Part shown: piece after piece, positions 33,077 through 40,895 of the stretch
How the letters are laid out: the number at the start of each line of letters is the position of its first letter
How positions within the stretch are numbered: the stretch's first letter is position 1
From: Aurantiacibacter suaedae
GTDB lineage: Bacteria; Pseudomonadota; Alphaproteobacteria; Sphingomonadales; Sphingomonadaceae
Reading direction: 5' to 3'
DNA: 64,000 bases
Assembly: GCF_005434915.1 (NCBI RefSeq)
Contig: NZ_SKCG01000004.1
Location: 1-64,000, forward strand
Translations under genes and position numbers: made by a program
The notes under the pieces: model-generated
Seen by the model: only the letters and a program-made list of their open reading frames with translations
Database searches by the model: none
What the model was told of the DNA's origin: nothing

Positions 33077-33108
33077 TCGATTACACTTCGAGTCGATTAC
33101 ACTTCGAG
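33077..33108 (+). repeat. Two tandem 16-bp direct repeats
   Basis: TCGATTACACTTCGAG occurs twice, head to tail, without a gap. Each unit begins TCGA and ends TTCGAG, giving imperfect internal symmetry. The repeats lie in the 440-base gene-free stretch 32909-33348, which is richer in A+T than its surroundings and also holds regulatory copy 4. They may be an activator site or a recent duplication. Confidence 0.7.
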
Positions 33109-33223
33109 CACATTGTAGCGATATCCATTTTAAGATTCCGCGACAAATTTCCATTACGCGACTTATATCATCAGGTTTTCCAACGTTTTCGAAGGAAACC
33201 CAAACCATGCTGCACAACAGCAT

Positions 33224-33249
33224 TAATACTCTTGACCGATTAAGTAATA
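33224..33249 (+). promoter_or_regulatory. NikR-like operator/promoter element, copy 4 (toward the small membrane protein and TonB receptor)
   Basis: TAATAC, 14 bases, GTAATA, with TTGACC two bases after the left arm and TATAGCC two bases after the right arm (33252-33258). The order and every spacing equal those of copy 3 before the hydroxylase-type gene. It ends 99 bases before the ATG at 33349, again like copy 3. It is the only clear promoter-like signal in the gene-free stretch 32909-33348. Confidence 0.7.
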
Positions 33250-33348
33250 TCTATAGCCTGCATCGCATCGCAGCATAGAACTGCGAAAAGTTCGGAGCGG
33301 AGGATCTGCAACTGGAGGCCGAATGGCTGCCATTTTTGGAGATTGTCT

Positions 33349-33723
33349 ATGGAGCGAGCGACGAACAGCCAGACCGGGGGCGAAGCCACCCTGACGGCAG
33401 TTACGCTCGACGCCGACACTCCGACCGCGCTCGAAGGTTTCGCCAGCCGCATCAAGCTTGCGCTAATCAACGCTGTGCCGCTGGCAACACTGCTGGCCGT
33501 GGTCGCCTTCTGGCTATTGGCTCCGCGCTCCTTCACCACCAGCGAATGGAGCCTGGTTATCGTCACCAGTGCTATCACCCTTTTCATCCTCGGTCTGGAA
33601 TTCGTGCTCGAACGGCACCCGGGCTGGCGGCTGAGCATCTATGAGCAATTCATGTTCCCGTTCCAGCCGCTGCTCGACGAGGCCAGCGCTGCGCGGGCGA
33701 AAACCGCCGACGCAGACGGCTAA
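33349..33723 (+). CDS. Small membrane protein homologous to the N-terminus of the hydroxylase-type protein
   Basis: The 124-residue protein has two hydrophobic helices (NAVPLATLLAVVAFWLLAP and SLVIVTSAITLFILGLEFVL) and then a segment ERHPGWRLSIYEQ. Residues about 30-100 align with residues 32-100 of the hydroxylase-type protein at 18279-19277: KLA, AFW..AP.S, LEF...RH..W.L...E. The histidine-box catalytic domain is absent. ATG 33349 follows GGAGA by six bases. It is preceded by operator copy 4 and followed by the TonB receptor, so it may be a partner or regulator of the hydroxylase in the inner membrane. Confidence 0.72.
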   Translation: MERATNSQTGGEATLTAVTLDADTPTALEGFASRIKLALINAVPLATLLAVVAFWLLAPRSFTTSEWSLVIVTSAITLFILGLEFVLERHPGWRLSIYEQFMFPFQPLLDEASAARAKTADADG

Positions 33724-33915
33724 TCCAGCAAGGCAGGGGAGCAAACGGCCTACCAGAAATCGGGACTGCAAACGCACAGCGGCAAGCAACGGCCATCGCG
33801 GTTCCAACAGGGAAGAACCGCCAGCCAGCGCCACGCCACGACAATTTGAAACACTCAGGTTTCGGCGCGCTCCGGAGCCCGGACGAACACAACCAAAAGC
33901 ATGAGGGATTGCACG

Positions 33916-36339
33916 ATGAAACAATGCTCCAAAATCAAGCTGAAGCTGATGGTGGCCACCGCCATAACGGGCACCGCGACCGTTGCCACGCCGGCTTTCG
34001 CGCAGGAAATTTCGGCGGCGACGACCAGTGACGCAATCGTTGTCACCGCGACGCGCCGCGCGACCACGCTGATGGACACGCCTATCAACATCACCGCGCT
34101 TTCGAGCGAAGAGCTTGAGCGGCAGCAGGTCGAAGACATCCGCGACATCGCCGATTTCACCCCCGGCATGACCGTCTCCGACACCGGAGCGGGATCAACC
34201 GGCACGATCGTGCTGCGCGGCCTGAGCGCCTCCGACGTCGGCGCCGGCGGCTCCCTCTACGACAACGCCATGGGCATCTACCTCGGCGAAGTGCCGATGT
34301 ACTACGACTTCAAGTTCATTGACATCGACCGCGTCGAAACGCTGCTCGGCCCGCAGGGCACGCTGTATGGCCTCGGCACGCTCGCGGGTGCGATCCGGTA
34401 TATTCCTAATCGCCCCAATCTCGATCGCTTCGAAGGCGAGGTTAACGGCGGCCTGTCGCTCAAGGCACACGGTGACGACGTTGGCTTCAAGACCGGCGGA
34501 GTGATCAACGTTCCGATCATGCGCGATCACATCGCCTTCCGGTCAGCGACCGAATACACCTTCGATCCGGGCTTTATCGATTATCCGCTGCTGGTGCAGG
34601 AGCCGGGCATCTCGCTCCCGCAGCCGGGCGGCCTGAACAACCCCAACTATTCCCCGGAACAGTACGATGCCAACCTCTACCGCCGCGACAACCTCAACTA
34701 CGAGCGCACGGTAACCACGCGAAATCAGCTGTTGGTCGCGCCGAGCGACGATCTCAGCTTCAACTTCACCTATGCTTTCCAGCAAACCAAGACCGAAGGT
34801 TCGCAGACCAACAGCTTCGGCGTGATGGGCACTGGCCTATTCGAGAATGCGAGCCGCTTCGCCGAGCCAGTCGATCGCTACGCGCACTTGGCCAGCCTCG
34901 AGGTCAACGCCAACATTGCGGACGTCGTCGATTTGGTAGCAACGGCCGCCTATACGGTGAGCAAATTCACTAGCATGACCGATAACACCGATCTGTTGCT
35001 TGATCTTGACTTCGGTTACGAAAGCTATCCAGCTTTCGCTTCCTTCAACGATTCCGAGCGGGTGCGCAAACAGCACAACGTAGAGGTTCGCTTTGTCTCG
35101 GCTCACGGTGGCCCAGTTAACTGGGTAATCGGCGGCTTTTTCAACAAGAATAACTACCAGAGCGACTACTCAGAACTCACTCCGAACCACCCGTGGTGTG
35201 ACCAGGCAACCAATCCTGAGTGCCTCGAATACGTGAGCTTCATCACGTCCGAGGTGAAGGAGAAGGCGGTGTTTGGCGAAGCGACACTACAAATCATCCC
35301 GCAGTGGCAGGTCACCGCCGGTGCACGCTACTTCAACTATGACTCGGAAATCCTGGGTGCGTCGACTCTTCCGTTGCTCGGTCAGCCCTTCAGCCCTTAC
35401 GACCGTACCGCCGGCGGCGGCGAGAACGGCGAAGATGGCTGGGTGTGGAAGTTCAACACATCGTTCGACGTCTCCGACGAGTTGATGTTCTACGGAACCT
35501 ACTCGAAGGGCTATCGTATCGGAGGGCCGAACAGAGTTGCTCCCTGCCTCGAAGGAACGCCGACCGATCCCAAGGAGTATGAAGGGCCCCAGCTCATCTG
35601 CGCCCTGCCGAACGAAATCCAGTATGCACCGGATTCGACCAAGAACCTCGAAATCGGCACCCGGCTGGAGTTGTTCAATCGTCGCTTGAACCTGAACCTG
35701 GCCTACTTCCACATTGATTGGGAAAGCATACAGTTGGACACGGTCACGGTTTATGGTGGGAACGGCGTCACCATCAACGGCGGCAAGGCTCTTTCGGAGG
35801 GCATAGAGGCAACCTTCCAGGCACGCCCCATCCCCGAGCTAAGCATCCAGGGCAGCTTCGCCTATGTTGATGCCCACCTGACCGAGGGCGTTCCCAACGT
35901 CATTGCCACCAACAGCCCGGCCGGAACCTATCCTAGCGCACCGGAAAGAACCGCTGCGCTGCCAGGCGATCGCCTCCCCGGTTCGGCCAAGCACTCTGGC
36001 TCGCTGGGCGCGACCTATATATTGCCCGTCGGTGATAACGATCTGGTGCTGAACTGGACCGCAACCTATCGCGGCAACGTGGTTTCGCGGCTTGGCTGGG
36101 ATCGCGCATCCGGCACGGTCATTCCGAGCTACACCCTGCACCGCGCATCAGTTGCGTACGAGATGGATAATTACACCTTCCGCCTCTACGCCAACAATAT
36201 CTTTGACAAGTATGCGGTGGTCTCAACTGGCAATAACCTGTCGCAGACCGGCTACAACGACGGCATCTTGCTGCGCTATTATCGCCAGGCCGTGCTGAAT
36301 CCGCGCACTGTCGGGATCGAAGCCAGCATGAAGTTCTGA
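33916..36339 (+). CDS. TonB-dependent outer-membrane receptor
   Basis: The 807-residue receptor has a signal peptide ending near ATPAFAQ, a TonB box (DAIVVTATRR), a plug domain (MDTPINITALSSEELERQQVEDIRD, IVLRGLSAS, GPQGTLYGLGTLAGAIRYIPNRP) and a long beta-barrel ending in aromatic-rich ASMKF. It imports a bulky or scarce ligand with energy from TonB-ExbBD. I chose ATG 33916, with GAGGGA seven bases upstream, over ATG 33901. It is probably expressed with the small membrane protein 192 bases upstream under copy 4 of the regulatory element. Confidence 0.9.
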   Translation: MKQCSKIKLKLMVATAITGTATVATPAFAQEISAATTSDAIVVTATRRATTLMDTPINITALSSEELERQQVEDIRDIADFTPGMTVSDTGAGSTGTIVLRGLSASDVGAGGSLYDNAMGIYLGEVPMYYDFKFIDIDRVETLLGPQGTLYGLGTLAGAIRYIPNRPNLDRFEGEVNGGLSLKAHGDDVGFKTGGVINVPIMRDHIAFRSATEYTFDPGFIDYPLLVQEPGISLPQPGGLNNPNYSPEQYDANLYRRDNLNYERTVTTRNQLLVAPSDDLSFNFTYAFQQTKTEGSQTNSFGVMGTGLFENASRFAEPVDRYAHLASLEVNANIADVVDLVATAAYTVSKFTSMTDNTDLLLDLDFGYESYPAFASFNDSERVRKQHNVEVRFVSAHGGPVNWVIGGFFNKNNYQSDYSELTPNHPWCDQATNPECLEYVSFITSEVKEKAVFGEATLQIIPQWQVTAGARYFNYDSEILGASTLPLLGQPFSPYDRTAGGGENGEDGWVWKFNTSFDVSDELMFYGTYSKGYRIGGPNRVAPCLEGTPTDPKEYEGPQLICALPNEIQYAPDSTKNLEIGTRLELFNRRLNLNLAYFHIDWESIQLDTVTVYGGNGVTINGGKALSEGIEATFQARPIPELSIQGSFAYVDAHLTEGVPNVIATNSPAGTYPSAPERTAALPGDRLPGSAKHSGSLGATYILPVGDNDLVLNWTATYRGNVVSRLGWDRASGTVIPSYTLHRASVAYEMDNYTFRLYANNIFDKYAVVSTGNNLSQTGYNDGILLRYYRQAVLNPRTVGIEASMKF

Positions 36340-36363
36340 GTTGAGCCACAAATTTCCTCGCGG

Positions 36364-36397
36364 GCGGGGCGTCTGTCATCAGTGACAGTCGCCCCGC
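36364..36397. terminator. Strong hairpin terminator after the TonB receptor gene
   Basis: GCGGGGCG-T-CTGTCA pairs with TGACAG-T-CGCCCCGC around TCAG, a 14-bp stem with one T-T mismatch, 24 bases after the receptor stop. TTG follows. It separates the receptor from the convergent sulfotransferase gene. The remaining 36398-36545 shows nothing further that I can identify. Confidence 0.8.
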
Positions 36398-36545
36398 TTG
36401 CGTTGAGGCTATAACGGGATGACATAGCATAGACGCACAAAGCCATTCCCCCATCGGGAAGCGTTGGGATGGGACTTCCACGCCAGCGTCGCGCCCTCAC
36501 CCCCGGCCCCTCCTCCAGGGAGGTGAGCAAGTTGCGTCAGCCTAA

Positions 36546-38129
36546 CTAATCGCTTTTCCAAGCCGCTTCCGGGTCGATCCCCTGCGCCGCCAGCCACGCG
36601 CGCGCGGGTTCCAGCGCCTCGGCATGGGTGCGCCACTTGCCGATGGCATCGGCATTGAGCGGGCGACGCACCTGCGCCGCGCTGGGGGTTGCCACCGCCG
36701 CGCGGTTCTCATGGAAGGCGAGGCAAGCCGGATCCCACTCAAGCCCGCAATGTGCGAGCAAGCGGCGCGTCTGCCGCTCCTGATCGGCCACCAGTTGCTC
36801 GTAGCCCAGTTGCAGGATGCGGCCTGGCATCAGCTCTTCCCACATGCGCATCAGCCGGTCGAACCGGGCATAATAGCGCGCGGTATCGAGCAGATCGTAG
36901 GAGTAGGCGTAATAGGCCGATTGGCTGGCAAACAGGTTCTTATAGTTGCTCCAGATCGTATCCATCGGCTGCCGCCGCAGGCACACGATCCGCGCTTCGG
37001 GCAAGGCGCGCGCGATATGTCCGGCATAGAGAAAGTTGGCGGGAAGCTTGTCGATGAAGCGGGGCGAGCCTTGCGGGCGCTGATGCTCCGCCTGAGCGAG
37101 ATAGGCCTGGCCGATAGCCGCTGCATCGCTAGAACCGCTGGCCGCGACCGTCTCGGCGTCGATCACCTGGTGCGAGCGCGTCTGCGCAAGCCGCTTCACC
37201 GCCACCGGCATGGCCTGCAACTCTCCTGCCGAGCCGACTTCGGGATGCGAGGACAGGATCCGGTCAACCAGCGTGGTGCCGGTGCGCGGCATCCCGATCA
37301 CGAAGATCGGTGCCTGCGCGGGATCGCCCGTGCTGGTGAACAAGGCACCCTCCCCCTTGCGGAACAGCTGCTCAAGCGCATCGAACACCGCCTGGTCCTG
37401 CGCGAAGTCATATCCGATGGTGCGCTTGTGCTCGTCGTTGGCGGCCTTCAGGAAGGTGAAAGAGCGCGCATCGCCAAGGTCCTCCAGCTCCTTTGCCAGA
37501 GCATAGCGAATGCGCAGTCGATCATCGGGGCTGTTCGCTTCGGCCAGCGCCGCCTCCAACCGGGGGACATGATGGTTGTCCGCAGTATGCCGCGACAACA
37601 AGGCCAGCGCATAATGCACCCGCGCATTGACCGGATCTTCGCCGAGAATCTCTTCGTAAAGCGCCCTCGCCTCATCGACCTTGCCGGTGAAGCCGCAGGC
37701 CGCTGCTAGGTTATAGCGATAGTCCTGATTAGCGGGGGCCTTGGCAACCGCAGCGCGGAAAGGCGCAAGCGATCCCTCGTGGTCGCCCAGCCGGGTAAAG
37801 ACGCAGCCGATCGTGTCGAGCGTGATCGCCTCTTCCGGATTAAGGTCGTATGCCGCGCGCGCCGCCCTTGCGGCATCACCTTCGCGGTGAAGCAGGCTCA
37901 GCACCCGCGCCAGTTGCGCCAGATGTTCTGCCCGGGGTCCGCGCTGCACCGCTGCTTCAAGCAAGGCCAGCGCATTTGCCATGTCGCCGATTTCCGCCGC
38001 TACAATTCCCAGCAGGAAGTAGCCGGTCGGCTTGCTCTGATCTTGGAGTACCAGTTCTTTCGCTGCCGCCGAAGCAGTCGCAAAATCGCCCTGTTTGAGG
38101 GATTTTCTGGCTTTGGATTCGAGGCTCAT
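36546..38129 (-). CDS. TPR-repeat sulfotransferase family protein
   Basis: The 527-residue fusion has five or six tetratricopeptide repeats in residues 1-200 (for example GDFATASAAAKELVLQD and DHEGSLAPFRAAVAKAP). A sulfotransferase-3-like domain follows, with the PAPS 5'-phosphate loop FVIGMPRTGTTLVDRIL and the 3'-phosphate region CLRRQPMDTIWSNYKNLFAS. Such fusions are common beside TonB receptors in sphingomonads; the acceptor is unknown. It is convergent with the receptor and stands alone. The ATG at 38129 gives MSLESKARKSLKQGDFATA. Confidence 0.85.
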   Translation of the reverse strand: MSLESKARKSLKQGDFATASAAAKELVLQDQSKPTGYFLLGIVAAEIGDMANALALLEAAVQRGPRAEHLAQLARVLSLLHREGDAARAARAAYDLNPEEAITLDTIGCVFTRLGDHEGSLAPFRAAVAKAPANQDYRYNLAAACGFTGKVDEARALYEEILGEDPVNARVHYALALLSRHTADNHHVPRLEAALAEANSPDDRLRIRYALAKELEDLGDARSFTFLKAANDEHKRTIGYDFAQDQAVFDALEQLFRKGEGALFTSTGDPAQAPIFVIGMPRTGTTLVDRILSSHPEVGSAGELQAMPVAVKRLAQTRSHQVIDAETVAASGSSDAAAIGQAYLAQAEHQRPQGSPRFIDKLPANFLYAGHIARALPEARIVCLRRQPMDTIWSNYKNLFASQSAYYAYSYDLLDTARYYARFDRLMRMWEELMPGRILQLGYEQLVADQERQTRRLLAHCGLEWDPACLAFHENRAAVATPSAAQVRRPLNADAIGKWRTHAEALEPARAWLAAQGIDPEAAWKSD

Positions 38130-38190
38130 GCGAGCCTCATGCCGCCTCTGGCCCGCCCGCTCAAGAGGCGGGCAAAGAGGCTTTTGGCAC

Positions 38191-38547
38191 TCAGCGATTC
38201 ATCGCCAGCTGCACCGGAGCTGCATCTTCCGAACGCGCGGCAGCGAGACGAGTCTCGATCTGATCGCGGATTTGGGCATGAACGCGGGTGCGGCATTCGC
38301 GTGCATTGGCTGCGGCTTGCAGGTGCACGGTGTCGAGACCTTCGCCGCAGACGGCGCGCGCGGCAGCGTCCATGCGGATCGCAAGGCGGTTTTGACCGTC
38401 GACCGTGGCAAGGTTCAGCCCGTCGAGGCGCAGCGTGGCCGACGAAGCGGTGAACGGGTCGGCATTGGTGGTATCGGAAGCGGTATTTGCCAAAGCCGGC
38501 GTCGCCAGGGCGACTGCGGCCACGGCCATGAGGCCTGCCTTCATCAT
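38191..38547 (-). CDS. UrcA-family exported protein
   Basis: The 118-residue protein has a cleavable signal (MMKAGLMAVAAVALATPALA) and the UrcA pattern LRLDGLNLATVDGQNRLAIRMDAAARAVCG, with two conserved cysteines (AVCG and ARECR) that probably form a disulfide. UrcA proteins are small periplasmic proteins of unknown function found mainly in sphingomonads and caulobacters. The ATG at 38547 follows AGGAGAT. It lies 61 bases upstream of the sulfotransferase gene on the same strand. Confidence 0.82.
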   Translation of the reverse strand: MMKAGLMAVAAVALATPALANTASDTTNADPFTASSATLRLDGLNLATVDGQNRLAIRMDAAARAVCGEGLDTVHLQAAANARECRTRVHAQIRDQIETRLAAARSEDAAPVQLAMNR

Positions 38548-38647
38548 CGTAATCTCCTGTGTCCAATGACGCCGATCTTTGTCGGCTCTCGGCGCATCTA
38601 GGACTTTGCACGATGTCACGCAAGAAGTGGCAGGAAGATTGCGGCAA

Positions 38648-39079
38648 TCAGGAAGCGGTGACGCGGATCACTTCAAGTTCGGTGGTATCGCCGAGCAATC
38701 CTATGGGCAGCCGAGCGTAGTTGCGGCTTTCGCGGCTGGCGCTCGGATGTCGCAGCGTCACCTCCAGTCTGCGGGCACCATCCCCCGCAATCTGCCTCAC
38801 CATGTGCATTGGCAAGGTGACACGCCAGCTCTCACCGCCATCGACCGCCATCGGCTGGCCATTGATCGCAACCATCGTGCCGACACTATCCCGATGCCCC
38901 TCGATCCGCAGACAACTGTGCTCCCCGCAGGTTACAAGTCGGGTTGTCGGTATGTCGTGACCGGCGGCAGGGGATGCGAGGGCGGCTCCGGCAGAAAGCA
39001 GCACTACGCAGGATATCTTCACCAAGCCTCCGAAAGCAAACTTACGAAGCTGGAAACCATCACGAAAATTGGCAAACAT
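38648..39079 (-). CDS. Small exported protein of unknown function
   Basis: The product has 143 residues with a signal-like segment VKISCVVLLSAGAALASPAAG preceded by a basic region. The mature part has a CGEHSC pair and beta-rich sequence (SWRVTLPMHMVRQ, RRLEVTLRHP, TELEVIRVTAS). I do not recognise a family. I use ATG 39079, which has GGAG seven bases upstream; GTG 39022, with GGAGG four bases upstream, is the alternative. The stretch 39080-39283 holds no visible gene. Confidence 0.65.
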   Translation of the reverse strand: MFANFRDGFQLRKFAFGGLVKISCVVLLSAGAALASPAAGHDIPTTRLVTCGEHSCLRIEGHRDSVGTMVAINGQPMAVDGGESWRVTLPMHMVRQIAGDGARRLEVTLRHPSASRESRNYARLPIGLLGDTTELEVIRVTAS

Positions 39080-39283
39080 AACGAATCTCCAATCAGCGCA
39101 CGCCAATAGGCAGCGCAATACGACGAGATTCCTGCGAACTTTGTTTGTTTTCTGACGGGCAGCTTAGGCATAACGGTGCGATCGTCAAGCGCCGAGGTGG
39201 ACCATCGGCGCACGAAAGACGCCGAGCACGGCTCGACAATCCGCTCCGCAGACCAGTGCTAATCAGGTGATGGAAGGGAAAAC

Positions 39284-39357
39284 TGGATGCCCCGCAAGGA
39301 TTCGAACCTTGATTGACGGAGTCAGAGTCCGCTCTCTTACCATTAGAGGACGGGGCA
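39284..39357 (-). tRNA. tRNA-Gln (anticodon CTG)
   Basis: The minus strand forms a full cloverleaf of 74 bases. The acceptor stem is TGCCCCG with CGGGGCA, the D arm CTCT/AGAG around AATGGTA, and the anticodon stem GCGGA/TCCGT with loop CTCTGAC, giving anticodon CTG. The T arm is CAAGG-TTCGAAT-CCTTG, the discriminator T, and CCA is encoded at 39286-39284. It reads CAG codons, which are frequent in this GC-rich genome. Confidence 0.96.
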
Positions 39358-39429
39358 ACGCAGGGGCGCGCCTCTATCGCGGGCGCTCCGCATAATCAAG
39401 GGGGTTTGCGCAGCGAATTTGCATCAGCG

Positions 39430-39849
39430 CTATTTGGCGGGCCAGATGCGCTTGCGGCAGAACGGGCCGAGGCACCCCTCCACCTCAAGCGCCCCATTCG
39501 ATCCGGCGCGCACCACCGAGCGATAGGTGTTGCCGTCCTCCGGGTTGTAGACTTCACCCCGCCAGGCTCCATCGCGCCATTGCAGGCCGCTCAGCAGCGT
39601 CAGGCCGAGGATGGGGCGGTCGCGCAGCGCGGGATTCTCATTATGTGCATCATGGTCCGGTTCACCGGGTTTGCGCCGGATGATACGGCTGATCTTGCCG
39701 CACCGCGCCTGCCCGCAAGGAGCCACGGTGATCTCCACATAACCCCCGGAATCGATGTAAACCCCATCGATCGCATCGACAGCAAGCGCGGGCGAGGCGG
39801 CGAAAGCGAGGGCGAAAGGCGCAAGAAGCGCAAGTTTGCGAACGGTCAT
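39430..39849 (-). CDS. DUF2147 exported protein
   Basis: The 139-residue protein has a signal peptide (VRKLALLAPFALAFAASPALA) and the DUF2147 pattern IDGVYIDSGGYVEITVAPCG, ILGLTLLSGL, GEVYNPEDGNTYRS and GCLGPFCRKRIWPAK. It is probably a small periplasmic beta-barrel of lipocalin-like shape, role unknown. The conserved cysteines suggest disulfides. The ATG at 39849 gives a clean signal; the frame upstream is not coding. It follows the tRNA gene on the same strand. Confidence 0.82.
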   Translation of the reverse strand: MTVRKLALLAPFALAFAASPALAVDAIDGVYIDSGGYVEITVAPCGQARCGKISRIIRRKPGEPDHDAHNENPALRDRPILGLTLLSGLQWRDGAWRGEVYNPEDGNTYRSVVRAGSNGALEVEGCLGPFCRKRIWPAK

Positions 39850-39887
39850 CCTCGCAAGAAGCACTCGCGAAGATGAACCGTGGCTGA

Positions 39888-40895
39888 TCACTGCGAACAG
39901 CTCGCCCCGCCCAGTACGCAGAAGCGCGCGCAATGCGGGTGATTGAGCGGGACGGGTCGCAACGCCGCGTCAAGCGTCGCCCCAAGATCGAACTGCGGAT
40001 CGTGCGGCAGCAGCGTGCAGGCGACCACGCGCGCCTCGTCCTCGCCCTTGCGGTGGACGACCATACGGCTGGTCGCGCACATCATCGCCGATGGCGATTG
40101 ACCGAGAATGCCCCAGCAGGCCTCGGTAATTTCGGGCACGTCGGCCTCTTCATCCATCTCGGGAAACAGCACAAGCGCCGCGGGGTCCGCCGCATCGACC
40201 TTTACGCCATGCTCAGCGAACAGAGCCGCATAGCCGCGCCGGGCATCGGCCTCGCTTTCGCCTGCAAGGTGCCTGCCCGCCACCGCCAGCGCAAAGCCGC
40301 TTTCCGACAGCCATGTCAGACCCGCCAGCATCGGCTCCCAGCTACGCGGCCCGCGCTCGGCCTCATGGACCGGCTGGCTATAGTGGTCGATGCTCACGCG
40401 CAGGGTGAGCCTGTCGCCATGGCTGGCCCGCAGCGCCTCCAGCGCTGCCTTATGGCGCTGCATCGGGGCCATCGCGTTGGTTAGTACCAGCACGGCAAAC
40501 CCGGCCTCCAGCGCGGCTTGCAGCATGGCGATGATGTCGGGGTTCATGAACGGCTCGCCGCCGGTGAGGCCGATCTCGGGCAGGTGCGCCAGCAGCGGAT
40601 CGGTGGTGGCGCGAATTTCGGCCAGAAAGCGCTCCGCCTCGGCGAGCGTCAGGTATTGCAGCGCATCGTTGGTGGGCGAGCTTTCGATGTAGCAATTGGC
40701 GCAGGCGAGATTGCACAGCGTGCCGGTGTTGAGCCAGATCGTGCGCATCGCCTCGGGCGCGACCACGGCGCGGGTCTCACCCTTGGCGGTGACCTGCGGG
40801 TCGGCAAACTTGCCCGGCGCGAGCGGCACCTTGTCGGTCAGCGTGAACGGCGATTGTCCTTGCGGCGCGCTGCGGCTCTTCGAACGCACGCTCAT
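39888..40895 (-). CDS. Radical SAM protein of the arsenic/arsenosugar cluster
   Basis: The 335-residue enzyme has the radical-SAM motif CNLACANC (Cys61, 65, 68), the GGEPF SAM-binding element in EIGLTGGEPFMNP, and a cysteine-rich C-terminus (CARFCVLGGASCSQ), possibly for an auxiliary cluster. It is coupled by ATGA overlap to a flavin oxidoreductase and divergent from arsM. Radical SAM enzymes (ArsS/ArsL types) build arsenic-carbon bonds to sugars or amino acids. This one may do so, but its sequence looks more like a generic SPASM-type protein, so the role is inferred. Confidence 0.78.
   Translation of the reverse strand: MSVRSKSRSAPQGQSPFTLTDKVPLAPGKFADPQVTAKGETRAVVAPEAMRTIWLNTGTLCNLACANCYIESSPTNDALQYLTLAEAERFLAEIRATTDPLLAHLPEIGLTGGEPFMNPDIIAMLQAALEAGFAVLVLTNAMAPMQRHKAALEALRASHGDRLTLRVSIDHYSQPVHEAERGPRSWEPMLAGLTWLSESGFALAVAGRHLAGESEADARRGYAALFAEHGVKVDAADPAALVLFPEMDEEADVPEITEACWGILGQSPSAMMCATSRMVVHRKGEDEARVVACTLLPHDPQFDLGATLDAALRPVPLNHPHCARFCVLGGASCSQ

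Noticed and set aside
33207-33278. Short open frame beginning MLHNSINTLDRLSNIYS in the region before the small membrane protein
   Set aside because: It coincides with the dyad/promoter element (copy 4) and lacks a convincing ribosome site. I treat the sequence as regulatory DNA.
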